Below are positions 50,893-64,000 of a stretch of 64,000 nt of DNA, piece after piece; position 1 is the first letter of the stretch, and each line of letters starts with the position of its first letter. This DNA is from Ectorhizobium quercum (GTDB taxonomy: Bacteria; Pseudomonadota; Alphaproteobacteria; Rhizobiales; Rhizobiaceae). Position numbers and translations under genes: made by a program. The stretch spans positions 744,001 through 808,000 of the forward strand of contig NZ_JANFPI010000003.1 of assembly GCF_026552795.1 (NCBI RefSeq). The letters run 5' to 3'. Under the pieces are notes generated by a model. That model was not told where the DNA came from. It searched no databases and saw nothing but the letters and a program-made list of their open reading frames with translations.

Positions 50893-51186
50893 TCAAAGAC
50901 CGGTGGAGACGTCGATCGACTGGCCTTCGGCAAGCGTCACGACGGCCTTCTTGACGTCCTTCTGCTTGCCAGCGAAGCCCTTGAAACGCTTGATCTTGCC
51001 CTTGCGGACGAGCGTGTTCACGGCCTTGACCTTGACACCGAAGAGAGCTTCGACGGCAGCCTTGATTTCCGGCTTGGAAGCGCCCTTGGCAACGTTGAAC
51101 ACCACCTGGTTCTGTTCGGATACCAGCGTGGACTTTTCCGTGATCGACGGAGAGACGATCACGTCGTAGTGGCGAAGATCAGTCAT
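50893..51186 (-). CDS. rplW: Ribosomal protein uL23
   Basis: 97 aa; exit-tunnel docking site for trigger factor and SRP. Seen: [26 protein letters not shown] and [19 protein letters not shown]. Start overlaps the rplD stop by 4 bp. Confidence 0.98.
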   Translation of the reverse strand: MTDLRHYDVIVSPSITEKSTLVSEQNQVVFNVAKGASKPEIKAAVEALFGVKVKAVNTLVRKGKIKRFKGFAGKQKDVKKAVVTLAEGQSIDVSTGL

Positions 51187-51803
51187 TTGAACCGCTCCTC
51201 CAGAGCTTCGACCGCAGCCTTGGAGAGCACCAGGGTGCCACGGCGCAGAATGTCGTAAACGTTGATGCCCTGAACCGGCAGAACATCGACATTCGGGATG
51301 TTCTTGGCAGCGAGCGCGAAGTTGGCGTCAACTTCAGAACCGCCGATGATCAGTGCGTTGGTCAGGCCGAGCGTCTCGAGGTTGCCGGCGAGCAGCTTCG
51401 TCCGGGCTTCGGCGGCGGCGAGGTCGTCGACGACGATCAGGCTTTCGGCGCGGAGCTTGGCGGACAGGGCATGACGCAAGCCGAGGGCGCGAACCTTCTT
51501 CGGCAGGTCGAAGGCATGGCTGCGAACGACCGGGCCGTGGGCCTTGCCGCCGCCGCGGAACTGCGGAGCACGTGCGGAATGGTGACGGGCGCGGCCCGTG
51601 CCCTTCTGCTTGTACATCTTGGAGCCGGTGCGGGAGACTTCCGAACGGCCCTTGGTCTTGTGGGTGCCCTGCTGCTTCTTGGCAAGCTGCCAACGAACGA
51701 CGCGGGCGATGATGTCTTCACGGGGTTCGAGACCGAAAACGGTATCCGACAACGAGATCGTGCCGGCGTCCTTCCCCTCAAGCGTTTTGACGGTGAGATC
51801 CAT
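51183..51803 (-). CDS. rplD: Ribosomal protein uL4
   Basis: 206 aa. Seen: the tunnel loop [40 protein letters not shown] near 52-92 and the C-terminal [26 protein letters not shown]. In E. coli L4 represses the S10 operon; whether that holds here is unknown. Confidence 0.98.
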   Translation of the reverse strand: MDLTVKTLEGKDAGTISLSDTVFGLEPREDIIARVVRWQLAKKQQGTHKTKGRSEVSRTGSKMYKQKGTGRARHHSARAPQFRGGGKAHGPVVRSHAFDLPKKVRALGLRHALSAKLRAESLIVVDDLAAAEARTKLLAGNLETLGLTNALIIGGSEVDANFALAAKNIPNVDVLPVQGINVYDILRRGTLVLSKAAVEALEERFK

Positions 51804-51815
51804 TTTTCGGCTCCC

Positions 51816-52499
51816 TTACTTGGATGCTGCGCGCAGGCCGGCCGGGCGCGGAGCGCTTTCCGGAACAGCGGCCTTTACGGCGTCGCGAACGACGATCCAG
51901 GAACCCTTGGAACCAGGAACAGCGCCCTTGACGAGAATGAGACCACGATCCTCATCGGTCGAAACGACCTCGAGGTTCTGGGTCGTGACGCGGGTCTGGC
52001 CCATGTGGCCGGCCATGCGCTTGCCCTTCCAGACCTTGCCCGGATCCTGGTTGGAACCGGTCGAGCCGTGCGAACGGTGTGAGACGGACACGCCGTGCGT
52101 GGCGCGCAGACCGCCGAAGTTGTGGCGCTTCATGGCACCGGCGAACCCCTTACCGATCGTCGTGCCCGTCACGTCGACGAACTGACCGGCAACGAAGTGG
52201 CTGGCCGTCAGTTCGGCGCCGACATCGATGAGGTTGTCCTCGGAGACGCGGAATTCGACCAGCTTCGCCTTCGGCTCGACCTGGGCGATGGCGAAATGGC
52301 CGCGCTCGGCCTTCGACGTATTCTTGACCTTCGCGGCACCCGCGCCGAGCTGCACGGCCGTGTAGCCGTTCTTCTCGACGGTACGCTGCGCGACAACCTG
52401 AACGTTGTCCAGCCGCAAAACCGTTACCGGGATGTGCTCACCGGCGTCGTTGTAGACGCGGGTCATCCCTACTTTCTGTGCAATCACACCTGAACGCAT
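51816..52499 (-). CDS. rplC: Ribosomal protein uL3
   Basis: 227 aa. Seen: [44 protein letters not shown] segment near 125 and [28 protein letters not shown] with the Gln methylated by PrmB in other bacteria. 12 bp before rplD; a 211-bp spacer separates it from rpsJ. Confidence 0.98.
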   Translation of the reverse strand: MRSGVIAQKVGMTRVYNDAGEHIPVTVLRLDNVQVVAQRTVEKNGYTAVQLGAGAAKVKNTSKAERGHFAIAQVEPKAKLVEFRVSEDNLIDVGAELTASHFVAGQFVDVTGTTIGKGFAGAMKRHNFGGLRATHGVSVSHRSHGSTGSNQDPGKVWKGKRMAGHMGQTRVTTQNLEVVSTDEDRGLILVKGAVPGSKGSWIVVRDAVKAAVPESAPRPAGLRAASK

Positions 52500-52710
52500 C
52501 GATTCGTTCCTCTTGAGAGTCCTTGCCGGGAAAACCCCGCATGCCTCTTTGTTGAAGAGTTCCCGTCAAGCCATCCGGCTTTCCGGTCTCCTGTTTCTGG
52601 AAGACGCTGGGAGGACCCCACGTACCTTCCTTGTTGTTTCGGCCTCAGCCGGACCTCTTATAGTCAAGCGGCAAGCCTCACCCGCGCCGGAACCGACACG
52701 GGAGGTCGCA

Positions 52711-53019
52711 TTACAGCTTGATTTCGACGTCGACGCCGGCAGCCAGGTCGAGCTTCATCAGGGCATCGACGGTCTGGGGGGTCGGATCAACGATGTCGAG
52801 CAGACGCTTGTGGGTGCGCATCTCGAACTGTTCACGGCTCTTCTTGTCCACGTGGGGCGAGCGGTTGACAGTGAACTTTTCGATCCGCGTCGGCAGCGGC
52901 ACCGGACCGCGGACCGAAGCACCCGTGCGCTTGGCCGTCGAAACGATTTCCCGCGTGGAGGCGTCAAGAATCCGGTGATCAAACGCCTTGAGGCGGATGC
53001 GGATATTCTGGCCGTTCAT
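52711..53019 (-). CDS. rpsJ: Ribosomal protein uS10 (NusE)
   Basis: 102 aa; ribosomal protein and antitermination factor. Seen: [26 protein letters not shown] and [39 protein letters not shown]. The ATG at 53019 is chosen because the frame upstream to 53073 is not conserved. First gene of the S10 group. Confidence 0.98.
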
Positions 53020-53149
53020 TCGACTTGTCCTTGTTCTTGTTAAGCGAATGCCTCTGACGAGGCGGTTCGTCATTCGTTATCCGGGTGCTACAGCTTCAAA
53101 GATCGCAAAGAGCAAATCGCCCTATGCCGGTATCTGTAAAACGACCCGC

Positions 53150-53178
53150 CACATATACGGAATCGGCGTCCGATGCAA
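53150..53178 (-). promoter_or_regulatory. Candidate promoter of the S10 group
   Basis: Minus strand TTGCAT (53178-53173), 17-bp spacer, TATGTG (53155-53150) within GTATATGTGG, in the tuf-rpsJ spacer, about 130 bp before rpsJ. The same spacer has hairpins GCATGCGG/CCGCATGC (about 53232-53252) and AGCGCGA/TCGCGCT (about 53195-53216). Confidence 0.3.
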
Positions 53179-53310
53179 TGACCGAACGCCCACGGCAGCG
53201 CGATTTTTTCGCGCTACCGGTAAATCGAGAGGCATGCGGGATATCCGCATGCTTCGACCAGAGATGACCAACGGGGAACGGCGCTTGTTGGCGCCCCCCC
53301 CTGTCGGGGA

Positions 53311-54486
<1,176 letters not shown>

Positions 54487-54560
54487 TTTCGGCTCTCCAA
54501 TCTGCCCCCTTGCGGGGATGATTCTGAATAGGTTTATCTAGAAGCCCAGAAGGGCTCCGG

Positions 54561-56660
54561 TCACTTCTGACCGGAGTACTTGGCCTGGATTTCAGCGGCG
54601 ACGTTGGTCGGCACCGGTGCGTAGTGGTCGAAGACCATCGAGTACTGAGCGCGGCCCTGCGACATGGAGCGCAGGTTGTCGACATACTTGAACATGTTCG
54701 CCAGCGGAACATGGGCGTTGATGACGACCGCGATGCCGCGGCTCTCCTGACCCTGGATCTGGCCACGGCGGGAGTTCAGGTCGCCGATCACATCGCCGAC
54801 ATAGTCTTCCGGCGTGACGACTTCAACCTTCATCATCGGCTCGAGAAGCTGGGCACCGGCCTTCTTGGCCGCTTCGCGGAAGCAGGCGCGCGATGCGATT
54901 TCGAAGGCGAGAACCGACGAGTCGACGTCATGGAACGCACCATCGATCAGCGTGGCCTTCACGCCGAGCATCGGGAAGCCCGCAAGCGGACCCGACGACA
55001 GGACGCTTTCGATACCCTTCTGGACGCCCGGAATGTATTCCTTCGGAACGGCGCCGCCGACGATCTTGGAATCGAAGACGAATTCGTCGCCATCCGGGTT
55101 CGGCTCGAACACGATCTTGACGCGCGCGAACTGACCGGTACCGCCGGACTGCTTCTTGTGGGTGTAGTCTTCCTCGTGCTTCTTCGTGATGGTTTCACGA
55201 TAGGCAACCTGCGGCGCGCCGACGGTCGCCTCGACCTTGAACTCGCGACGCATGCGGTCGACGAGAATGTCGAGGTGCAACTCGCCCATGCCGGCGATGA
55301 TCGTCTGGCCGGATTCCTCGTCGGACTTGACGCGGAAGGACGGGTCTTCGGCCGCCAGGCGGTTGAGGGCGAGGCCCATCTTTTCCTGGTCGCCCTTGGA
55401 CTTCGGCTCGATGGCGATCTGGATGACCGGCTCGGGGAATTCCATGCGCTCGAGGATAACCGGATGCAGCGGATCGCACAGCGTGTCGCCCGTCGTGGTT
55501 TCCTTGAGGCCGGCCAGAGCGACGATGTCGCCGGCGAAGGCTTCTTCGATGTCTTCACGCGAGTTGGAGTGCATCTGAAGCATGCGGCCGACGCGCTCGC
55601 GCTTTTCCTTGACCGTGTTCATGACCGACGAGCCCTTCTCGAGCTTGCCCGAGTAGATGCGGCAGAAGGTCAGTGAACCGACGAAGGGGTCGTTCATGAT
55701 CTTGAACGCCAGCATGGACAGCGGCTCGGAGTCGTCGGCATGACGCTCGATTTCGGCTTCCGTCTTGACGTCGATGCCCTTGATGGCCGGAATATCGGCC
55801 GGCGACGGCAGATATTCGACAACGGCGTCGAGCAGCGGCTGAACGCCCTTGTTCTTGAAGGCGGAGCCGCAGAACATCGGGAAGAACTTCACGTCGATCG
55901 TGCCGCGACGGATCAGGGCGCGGATCTTGTCGTTGTCCGGGTAGTTGCCTTCGAGATAGGCTTCCATCGCCTCCTCGTCGATTTCGACGATGGTCTCGAT
56001 CAGCTTCTCACGCCATTCCTCGGCCTGTTCCTTCAGGTCGTCCGGAATCTCGACGACGTCCCAGGCAGCGCCGAGCGACTCGTCGCGCCAGACCAGGGCA
56101 TTCATCTCGATCAGGTCGACGACGCCCTTGAATTCGGTTTCGGCGCCGATCGGAAGCTGGCAGACGGCGGCGGTGGCACCGAGACGGGTCTTGATCATCT
56201 CGACGGAGCGGTAGAAGTCCGCACCGGTCTTGTCCATCTTGTTGCAGAAGATCATCCGCGGCACGTTGTACTTGTCGGCCTGACGCCAGACGGTTTCCGT
56301 CTGCGGCTCGACGCCGGCATTGGCATCGAGAAGGGCGACAGCGCCGTCAAGCACGCGCAGCGAACGCTCGACTTCGATGGTGAAGTCGACGTGGCCGGGG
56401 GTGTCGATGATGTTGAAGCGGCGCATCTTGCCGTCGCGACCCTTCCAGAAGGTCGTGGTCGCCGCCGACGTGATGGTGATGCCGCGTTCCTGCTCCTGCT
56501 CCATCCAGTCCATGGTAGCAGCGCCGTCATGCACTTCGCCGATCTTGTGCGACTTGCCGGTGTAGTAAAGGATACGCTCCGTCGTCGTCGTCTTGCCGGC
56601 GTCGATGTGCGCCATGATACCGAAATTACGGTAGTCTTCGATTTTATATTCGCGAGCCAT
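54561..56660 (-). CDS. fusA: Elongation factor G
   Basis: 699 aa translocation GTPase. Seen: G1 [15 protein letters not shown] near 17, [21 protein letters not shown] near 86, [10 protein letters not shown] near 140, and domain IV/V ([31 protein letters not shown]). 29 bp after rpsG. Confidence 0.99.
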   Translation of the reverse strand: MAREYKIEDYRNFGIMAHIDAGKTTTTERILYYTGKSHKIGEVHDGAATMDWMEQEQERGITITSAATTTFWKGRDGKMRRFNIIDTPGHVDFTIEVERSLRVLDGAVALLDANAGVEPQTETVWRQADKYNVPRMIFCNKMDKTGADFYRSVEMIKTRLGATAAVCQLPIGAETEFKGVVDLIEMNALVWRDESLGAAWDVVEIPDDLKEQAEEWREKLIETIVEIDEEAMEAYLEGNYPDNDKIRALIRRGTIDVKFFPMFCGSAFKNKGVQPLLDAVVEYLPSPADIPAIKGIDVKTEAEIERHADDSEPLSMLAFKIMNDPFVGSLTFCRIYSGKLEKGSSVMNTVKEKRERVGRMLQMHSNSREDIEEAFAGDIVALAGLKETTTGDTLCDPLHPVILERMEFPEPVIQIAIEPKSKGDQEKMGLALNRLAAEDPSFRVKSDEESGQTIIAGMGELHLDILVDRMRREFKVEATVGAPQVAYRETITKKHEEDYTHKKQSGGTGQFARVKIVFEPNPDGDEFVFDSKIVGGAVPKEYIPGVQKGIESVLSSGPLAGFPMLGVKATLIDGAFHDVDSSVLAFEIASRACFREAAKKAGAQLLEPMMKVEVVTPEDYVGDVIGDLNSRRGQIQGQESRGIAVVINAHVPLANMFKYVDNLRSMSQGRAQYSMVFDHYAPVPTNVAAEIQAKYSGQK

Positions 56661-56689
56661 GGAGTGGACTGCCTTTCGAACGCGTTGGA

Positions 56690-57172
<483 letters not shown>

Positions 57173-57240
57173 TCAACGGTTACTGGCACCTTATCACGCG
57201 GAGAACCTCGCGCGGCACCGGAATTTGGGTTCAGGCCGAA

Positions 57241-57612
57241 TTACTTCGGACGCTTCGCACCGTACTTCGAACGGCGCTGCTTGCGGTTCTTGACACCCTG
57301 GGTATCGAGAACGCCACGAATGATGTGGTAACGCACGCCCGGCAAGTCCTTCACGCGGCCGCCACGGATCATGACGACGGAGTGTTCCTGAAGGTTGTGG
57401 CCTTCGCCGGGAATGTAGCCGATGACTTCGAAGCCATTGGTCAGGCGGATCTTGGCAACCTTACGCAGCGCCGAGTTCGGCTTCTTCGGGGTCGTCGTGT
57501 AGACGCGGGTGCAAACACCACGCTTCTGCGGGTTTTCCTGCAGGGCAGGAACCTTATTGCGCTTTACCTGTGCCTGACGCGGCTTACGGATCAGCTGGTT
57601 TACGGTAGGCAT
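57241..57612 (-). CDS. rpsL: Ribosomal protein uS12
   Basis: 123 aa decoding-centre protein. Seen: [36 protein letters not shown] and [19 protein letters not shown]. Lys43 and the Lys of GGRVKD are wild type, so this allele shows no classical streptomycin-resistance change. First gene of the str group. Confidence 0.99.
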
Positions 57613-58148
57613 ATAACCATCCCTTGCAAAATCTTGTCACAATGCCCTTGCGGGCCCCACTTGCGCCGTTTCCGGCATTCCTGTCGCGCAGGGATGCCGG
57701 TCAAACCGGAGCCCTGCGGCTACACGTCGATTTTCTCATGCGCAAAAGATGGCCGATCCGCCAATTCGCGGATGGACCACATAAAGAACAGAGGACGTAC
57801 CGAGATACGTCATGCGTGCAGCACTTGTATTCCCACGTGCGAAATCCGCTTCGGAGAGAGGCGCGGAACTTGGACTTCCGAAAAGCCACCCCCGTCACGG
57901 ATTTTGATGTGCGGCGTTTACTGTTTTCGTCCAGCCGCGTCAAGACCGGCACGCCATTATTCTCCGGCCGCCATCCCTCCCCCGACACCGGCGGCGCGGG
58001 CGCCGGCGCTCAATTCGGTGACTATCTGCCTGTTTACGGAAGAATGATTTGGGCTTTTCACCAAAGCAAATTAAAGAATCGTTCAGGGAAAGGTAAAGCC
58101 TCTCGCCTCTCGATTCCCTTGGCACTCCCGACACAGAGGACGCATGAG
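57613..58148. other. Divergent region upstream of rpsL
   Basis: 536 bases with no believable gene. It must hold the str promoter (minus strand), but no strong hexamer pair was recognised. An 18-bp operator-like inverted repeat GACGTA-N6-TACGTC occupies 57794-57811, and GCAC...GTGC repeats lie just beyond. Confidence 0.45.
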
Positions 58149-58442
58149 ATGATCACCGCCGCCGACAACGACAATTCCACCGATGGCCCGATGGTGTTCA
58201 TCATCATTGCCAAAGGTTACGAAGGCCCCGATTCCGAGGGCGTCGATCTGCATATCCTGCTGTCCGCCCCCGATGACGATTCGGCGGTGCGCGAGGCGTT
58301 GAACGCGCTTTCGGAAGAAGGCTTCGCCGAGGCGGATCTGGACCAGATCGGGGTTCTGATGGGCGCGCCGGAAGAAGAGCCCCACGCCTCCGCCTACCAG
58401 GGCGCGCTTCAGGGCGAGGTTTCAATCATCCGCTTCGGCTGA
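58149..58442 (+). CDS. Acidic 97-aa protein of unknown function
   Basis: Not recognised. Small, acidic and soluble: MITAADNDNSTDGPMV then hydrophobic VFIIIAKGYEGPD, followed by VDLHILLSAPDDDSAVREALNALSEEGFAEADLDQIGVL and a terminal EVSIIRFG, suggesting an alpha/beta fold. No TM, signal or cysteine. ATG at 58149 with AGAGGA about 9 bp upstream. Coding is supported by the even base-3 GC bias and a hairpin just after the stop. Confidence 0.7.
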   Translation: MITAADNDNSTDGPMVFIIIAKGYEGPDSEGVDLHILLSAPDDDSAVREALNALSEEGFAEADLDQIGVLMGAPEEEPHASAYQGALQGEVSIIRFG

Positions 58443-58476
58443 CCGGCCGGCCGCGTTGCCGGCCCGAACGAAACGA

Positions 58477-58496
58477 CCGCCCGGAAATCCGGGCGG
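58477..58496 (+). terminator. Hairpin after the 97-aa gene
   Basis: CCGCCCGG-AAAT-CCGGGCGG, a perfect 8-bp stem extendable by further pairing, followed by CCTTCG. It lies 34 bp past the stop; no long T tract. Confidence 0.55.
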
Positions 58497-58588
58497 CCTT
58501 CGACTCATCTTCCATATGGTCGGGGGATACCGTTGCATTCCGGCGGCTTAGGGGAATGTCACCGCCGGACGCCCAATGGACGAGCCTC

Positions 58589-59650
58589 TTACTGCACGAC
58601 CTGCGCGCTCGGACGCGGCGTCGAGTCCGTTTCGGCAGGCAGAATCGGCAGGGTGACTTCCGGTGCCCTGCCCGTCAGCGAATCGAGGAAGGCGACGATC
58701 TTGTTCGCCTCGTCATCCGTGACCTCTTCGCCGAGCTGCGAAACGGCCATGATCTCGACCGCCTGCTTCAGATCCCAGACCTTGCCCGAATGGAAATAGG
58801 GCGCGGTCAGGGCGATGTTGCGCAACGGCCCGGCACGGAAGACGTAGGAATCGTCAGCCGTTTCCGTGACCGCGAAGCGGCCCATGTCGTTTTCCGGCAG
58901 GACATCCGCGCCGGGCTTTTCAACCAGACCGAACGGATAGTACCCCTCGCCGCCAACGTTGATGCCGTTGTGGCAGGATGCGCAGCCCTTGTCCATGAAC
59001 AGGTTCAGGCCGGCAAGCGCCTCCTCGGACAACGCGGCGTCGTCACCGTTCAGGAAGGAATCGAACGGCGCAGGCGTGATGAGGGTCGCTTCAAACGCTT
59101 CGATGGCCATTGCGAAATTGTCGAACGTCACCGGATCGTCTTCGCCCGGGAACGCCGCTTCGAACCATTCGATATATTGCGGCATCGACTTCAGCGTCGC
59201 GACCACGTTGTCCGGCGTGTTCGCCATTTCGACGCCCGCCTGGACCGGCCCCTTGGCCTGCGCCTTCAGGTCGTCCGCGCGACCGTCCCAGAATTGTGCG
59301 GTGTTGAAGACGGCGTTGAAAACGGTCGGTGCGTTACGCGGGCCTTTCTGCCAGCCGTGGCCGATCGAGGTTTCGAGGTTGTCGTCACCACCGGTCGTGA
59401 GGTTGTGACACGAATAGCAGGAGAACACGCCCGATGCCGACATGCGCGGATCGAAGAACAGCGCCTTGCCGAGCGAGATCTTGGCGGGGGTGATCGGGTT
59501 GTCCTTCACGGCCGGAACCGTGGACGGTAACGGTCTGAAGATATCGAGGGCAAATTCCCTGACTTCGGCGGGCGTCGGATCCGCCGCAAGGGCGACAGTC
59601 GCGACACCTGCGAAAAGCAGGGCAGCCATACTGGTGAGGAGAGATTTCAT
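58589..59650 (-). CDS. Diheme cytochrome c peroxidase
   Basis: Periplasmic CcpA/MauG-family enzyme reducing H2O2 with electrons from cytochrome c; 353 aa. Sec signal peptide (1-22, ...VALA-AD). Two c-type haem sites, C78-Y-S-C81-H82 and C223-A-S-C226-H227, as in diheme peroxidases. Seen also: NAPTVFNAVFNTAQFWDGRA near 107 and PLRNIALTAPYFHSGKVWDL near 276. ATG at 59650 with GGAGG 6 bp upstream. An anaerobox 63 bp upstream indicates FixK/FnrN control. Confidence 0.95.
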   Translation of the reverse strand: MKSLLTSMAALLFAGVATVALAADPTPAEVREFALDIFRPLPSTVPAVKDNPITPAKISLGKALFFDPRMSASGVFSCYSCHNLTTGGDDNLETSIGHGWQKGPRNAPTVFNAVFNTAQFWDGRADDLKAQAKGPVQAGVEMANTPDNVVATLKSMPQYIEWFEAAFPGEDDPVTFDNFAMAIEAFEATLITPAPFDSFLNGDDAALSEEALAGLNLFMDKGCASCHNGINVGGEGYYPFGLVEKPGADVLPENDMGRFAVTETADDSYVFRAGPLRNIALTAPYFHSGKVWDLKQAVEIMAVSQLGEEVTDDEANKIVAFLDSLTGRAPEVTLPILPAETDSTPRPSAQVVQ

Positions 59651-59713
59651 AACGGCCTCCGTTCGTTGAATCTCGTGACAACCCGAACATTAGAACCGTT
59701 TGAATGCGCACCT

Positions 59714-59727
59714 TTGCGCCAGATCAA
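59714..59727 (-). promoter_or_regulatory. FixK/FnrN anaerobox of the peroxidase gene
   Basis: Minus strand TTGATCTGGCGCAA fits TTG(A/C)-N6-(T/G)CAA and matches 8 of the 10 fixed bases of the TTGAT-N4-ATCAA form. A -10-like TAATGT lies 21 bp downstream, the spacing of class II FNR/FixK activation (site centred near -41.5). Confidence 0.7.
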
Positions 59728-59930
59728 CAAACCGCAAGATAAATTGATTTTTTCAATGAATACCCCTGCGACTTTCTGTCTTGGACGATTTATCAAAACG
59801 CAAAACGGCGCGTTTTCGCACAGACCCGCCCTGAAACCCGATCAGCGAACGGGACGCATTTGCGGGCACGGACCCGCCTCCCCTGTTGCCGAAAGGCTTC
59901 TGACCGGCTCTCCGCACATGCGGAACGCGA

Positions 59931-59957
59931 AAAAGCCCGGCCAATGGCCGGGCTTTT
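59931..59957 (-). terminator. Terminator of rpoBC transcript
   Basis: A perfect stem AAAAGCCCGGCC / GGCCGGGCTTTT with a 3-nt loop, 28 bp after the rpoC stop, T-rich on both strands. Confidence 0.95.
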
Positions 59958-59984
59958 CCATGTTTCCATTCGTTCAGGCCGGGC

Positions 59985-64000
<4,016 letters not shown>

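Larger units (their letters stand above)
59651..59984. other. Region between peroxidase gene and rpoC end
   Basis: 334 bases: peroxidase promoter with anaerobox, a TTGATTTTTTCAA stretch (59744-59756) whose half-site spacing is one base too short for a second anaerobox, and the rpoC terminator at 59931-59957. No ORF with coding character was seen. Confidence 0.5.

Noticed and set aside
59744..59756. Second anaerobox TTGATTTTTTCAA before the peroxidase gene
   Set aside because: Half-sites are separated by five bases, not six, and the stretch may simply be a T run; the site at 59714-59727 fits better.

Overview
The window is a high-GC chromosomal segment of an alphaproteobacterium, most likely a member of the Rhizobiaceae. 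This rests on gene content and order (alaS-recA next to icd, an ExoD-family gene, a trmJ-murI pair, class II NrdJ as the ribonucleotide reductase present, a complete str-S10-spc-alpha ribosomal cluster behind rpoC), on FixK/FnrN-type anaeroboxes, and on dispersed intergenic repeats of a type common in rhizobial chromosomes. Genus cannot be fixed from this sequence alone. No insertion sequence, prophage, CRISPR array or clearly broken gene was found.

Left part (1-20.5 kb): murI (cut by the window edge) and trmJ overlap on the minus strand. A small periplasmic protein gene lies divergent to icd, followed by a SulP transporter. alaS and recA run on the minus strand, with an SOS-type operator on the recA promoter. 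A PfkB kinase plus psuG form a pseudouridine-salvage pair. Then come two c-di-GMP genes: a 7-TM GGDEF protein and, upstream of it, an ammonium-transporter-PAS-GGDEF-EAL fusion preceded by a good sigma-54 promoter. hlyU-like, ilvA, trkH, exoD and a tRNA-Leu(TAA) complete the region.

Middle part (20.5-37.9 kb): wrbA, a CinA-like domain protein, a tandem universal stress protein, gpt, nrdJ with NrdR-box-like sites, a YqaA-family membrane protein, a PanE-like reductase, rarA, a Do-family periplasmic protease, an FlK-like thioesterase, a NylB/beta-lactamase-fold hydrolase, ilvD and a cytochrome b561. Anaeroboxes precede the universal stress gene and cytochrome b561. A third precedes the cytochrome c peroxidase gene near the right end, so three scattered genes look like one low-oxygen regulon.

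Right part (37.9-64 kb): one long minus-strand translation block, read from the right: rpoC (cut by the window edge), terminator, ccpA-type diheme peroxidase; then rpsL, rpsG, fusA, tuf; the S10 genes rpsJ to rpsQ; the spc genes rplN to secY and adk; the alpha genes rpsM, rpsK, rpoA, rplQ; terminator. Most genes are tightly packed or overlap, but several spacers of about 190-305 bp carry hairpins, a promoter candidate or a dispersed repeat, and the S10/spc and spc/alpha boundaries fall in two of them.

The most promising biology is the ammonium channel fused to both c-di-GMP synthesis and breakdown domains under a probable nitrogen-regulated (RpoN) promoter, with a second diguanylate cyclase directly downstream.
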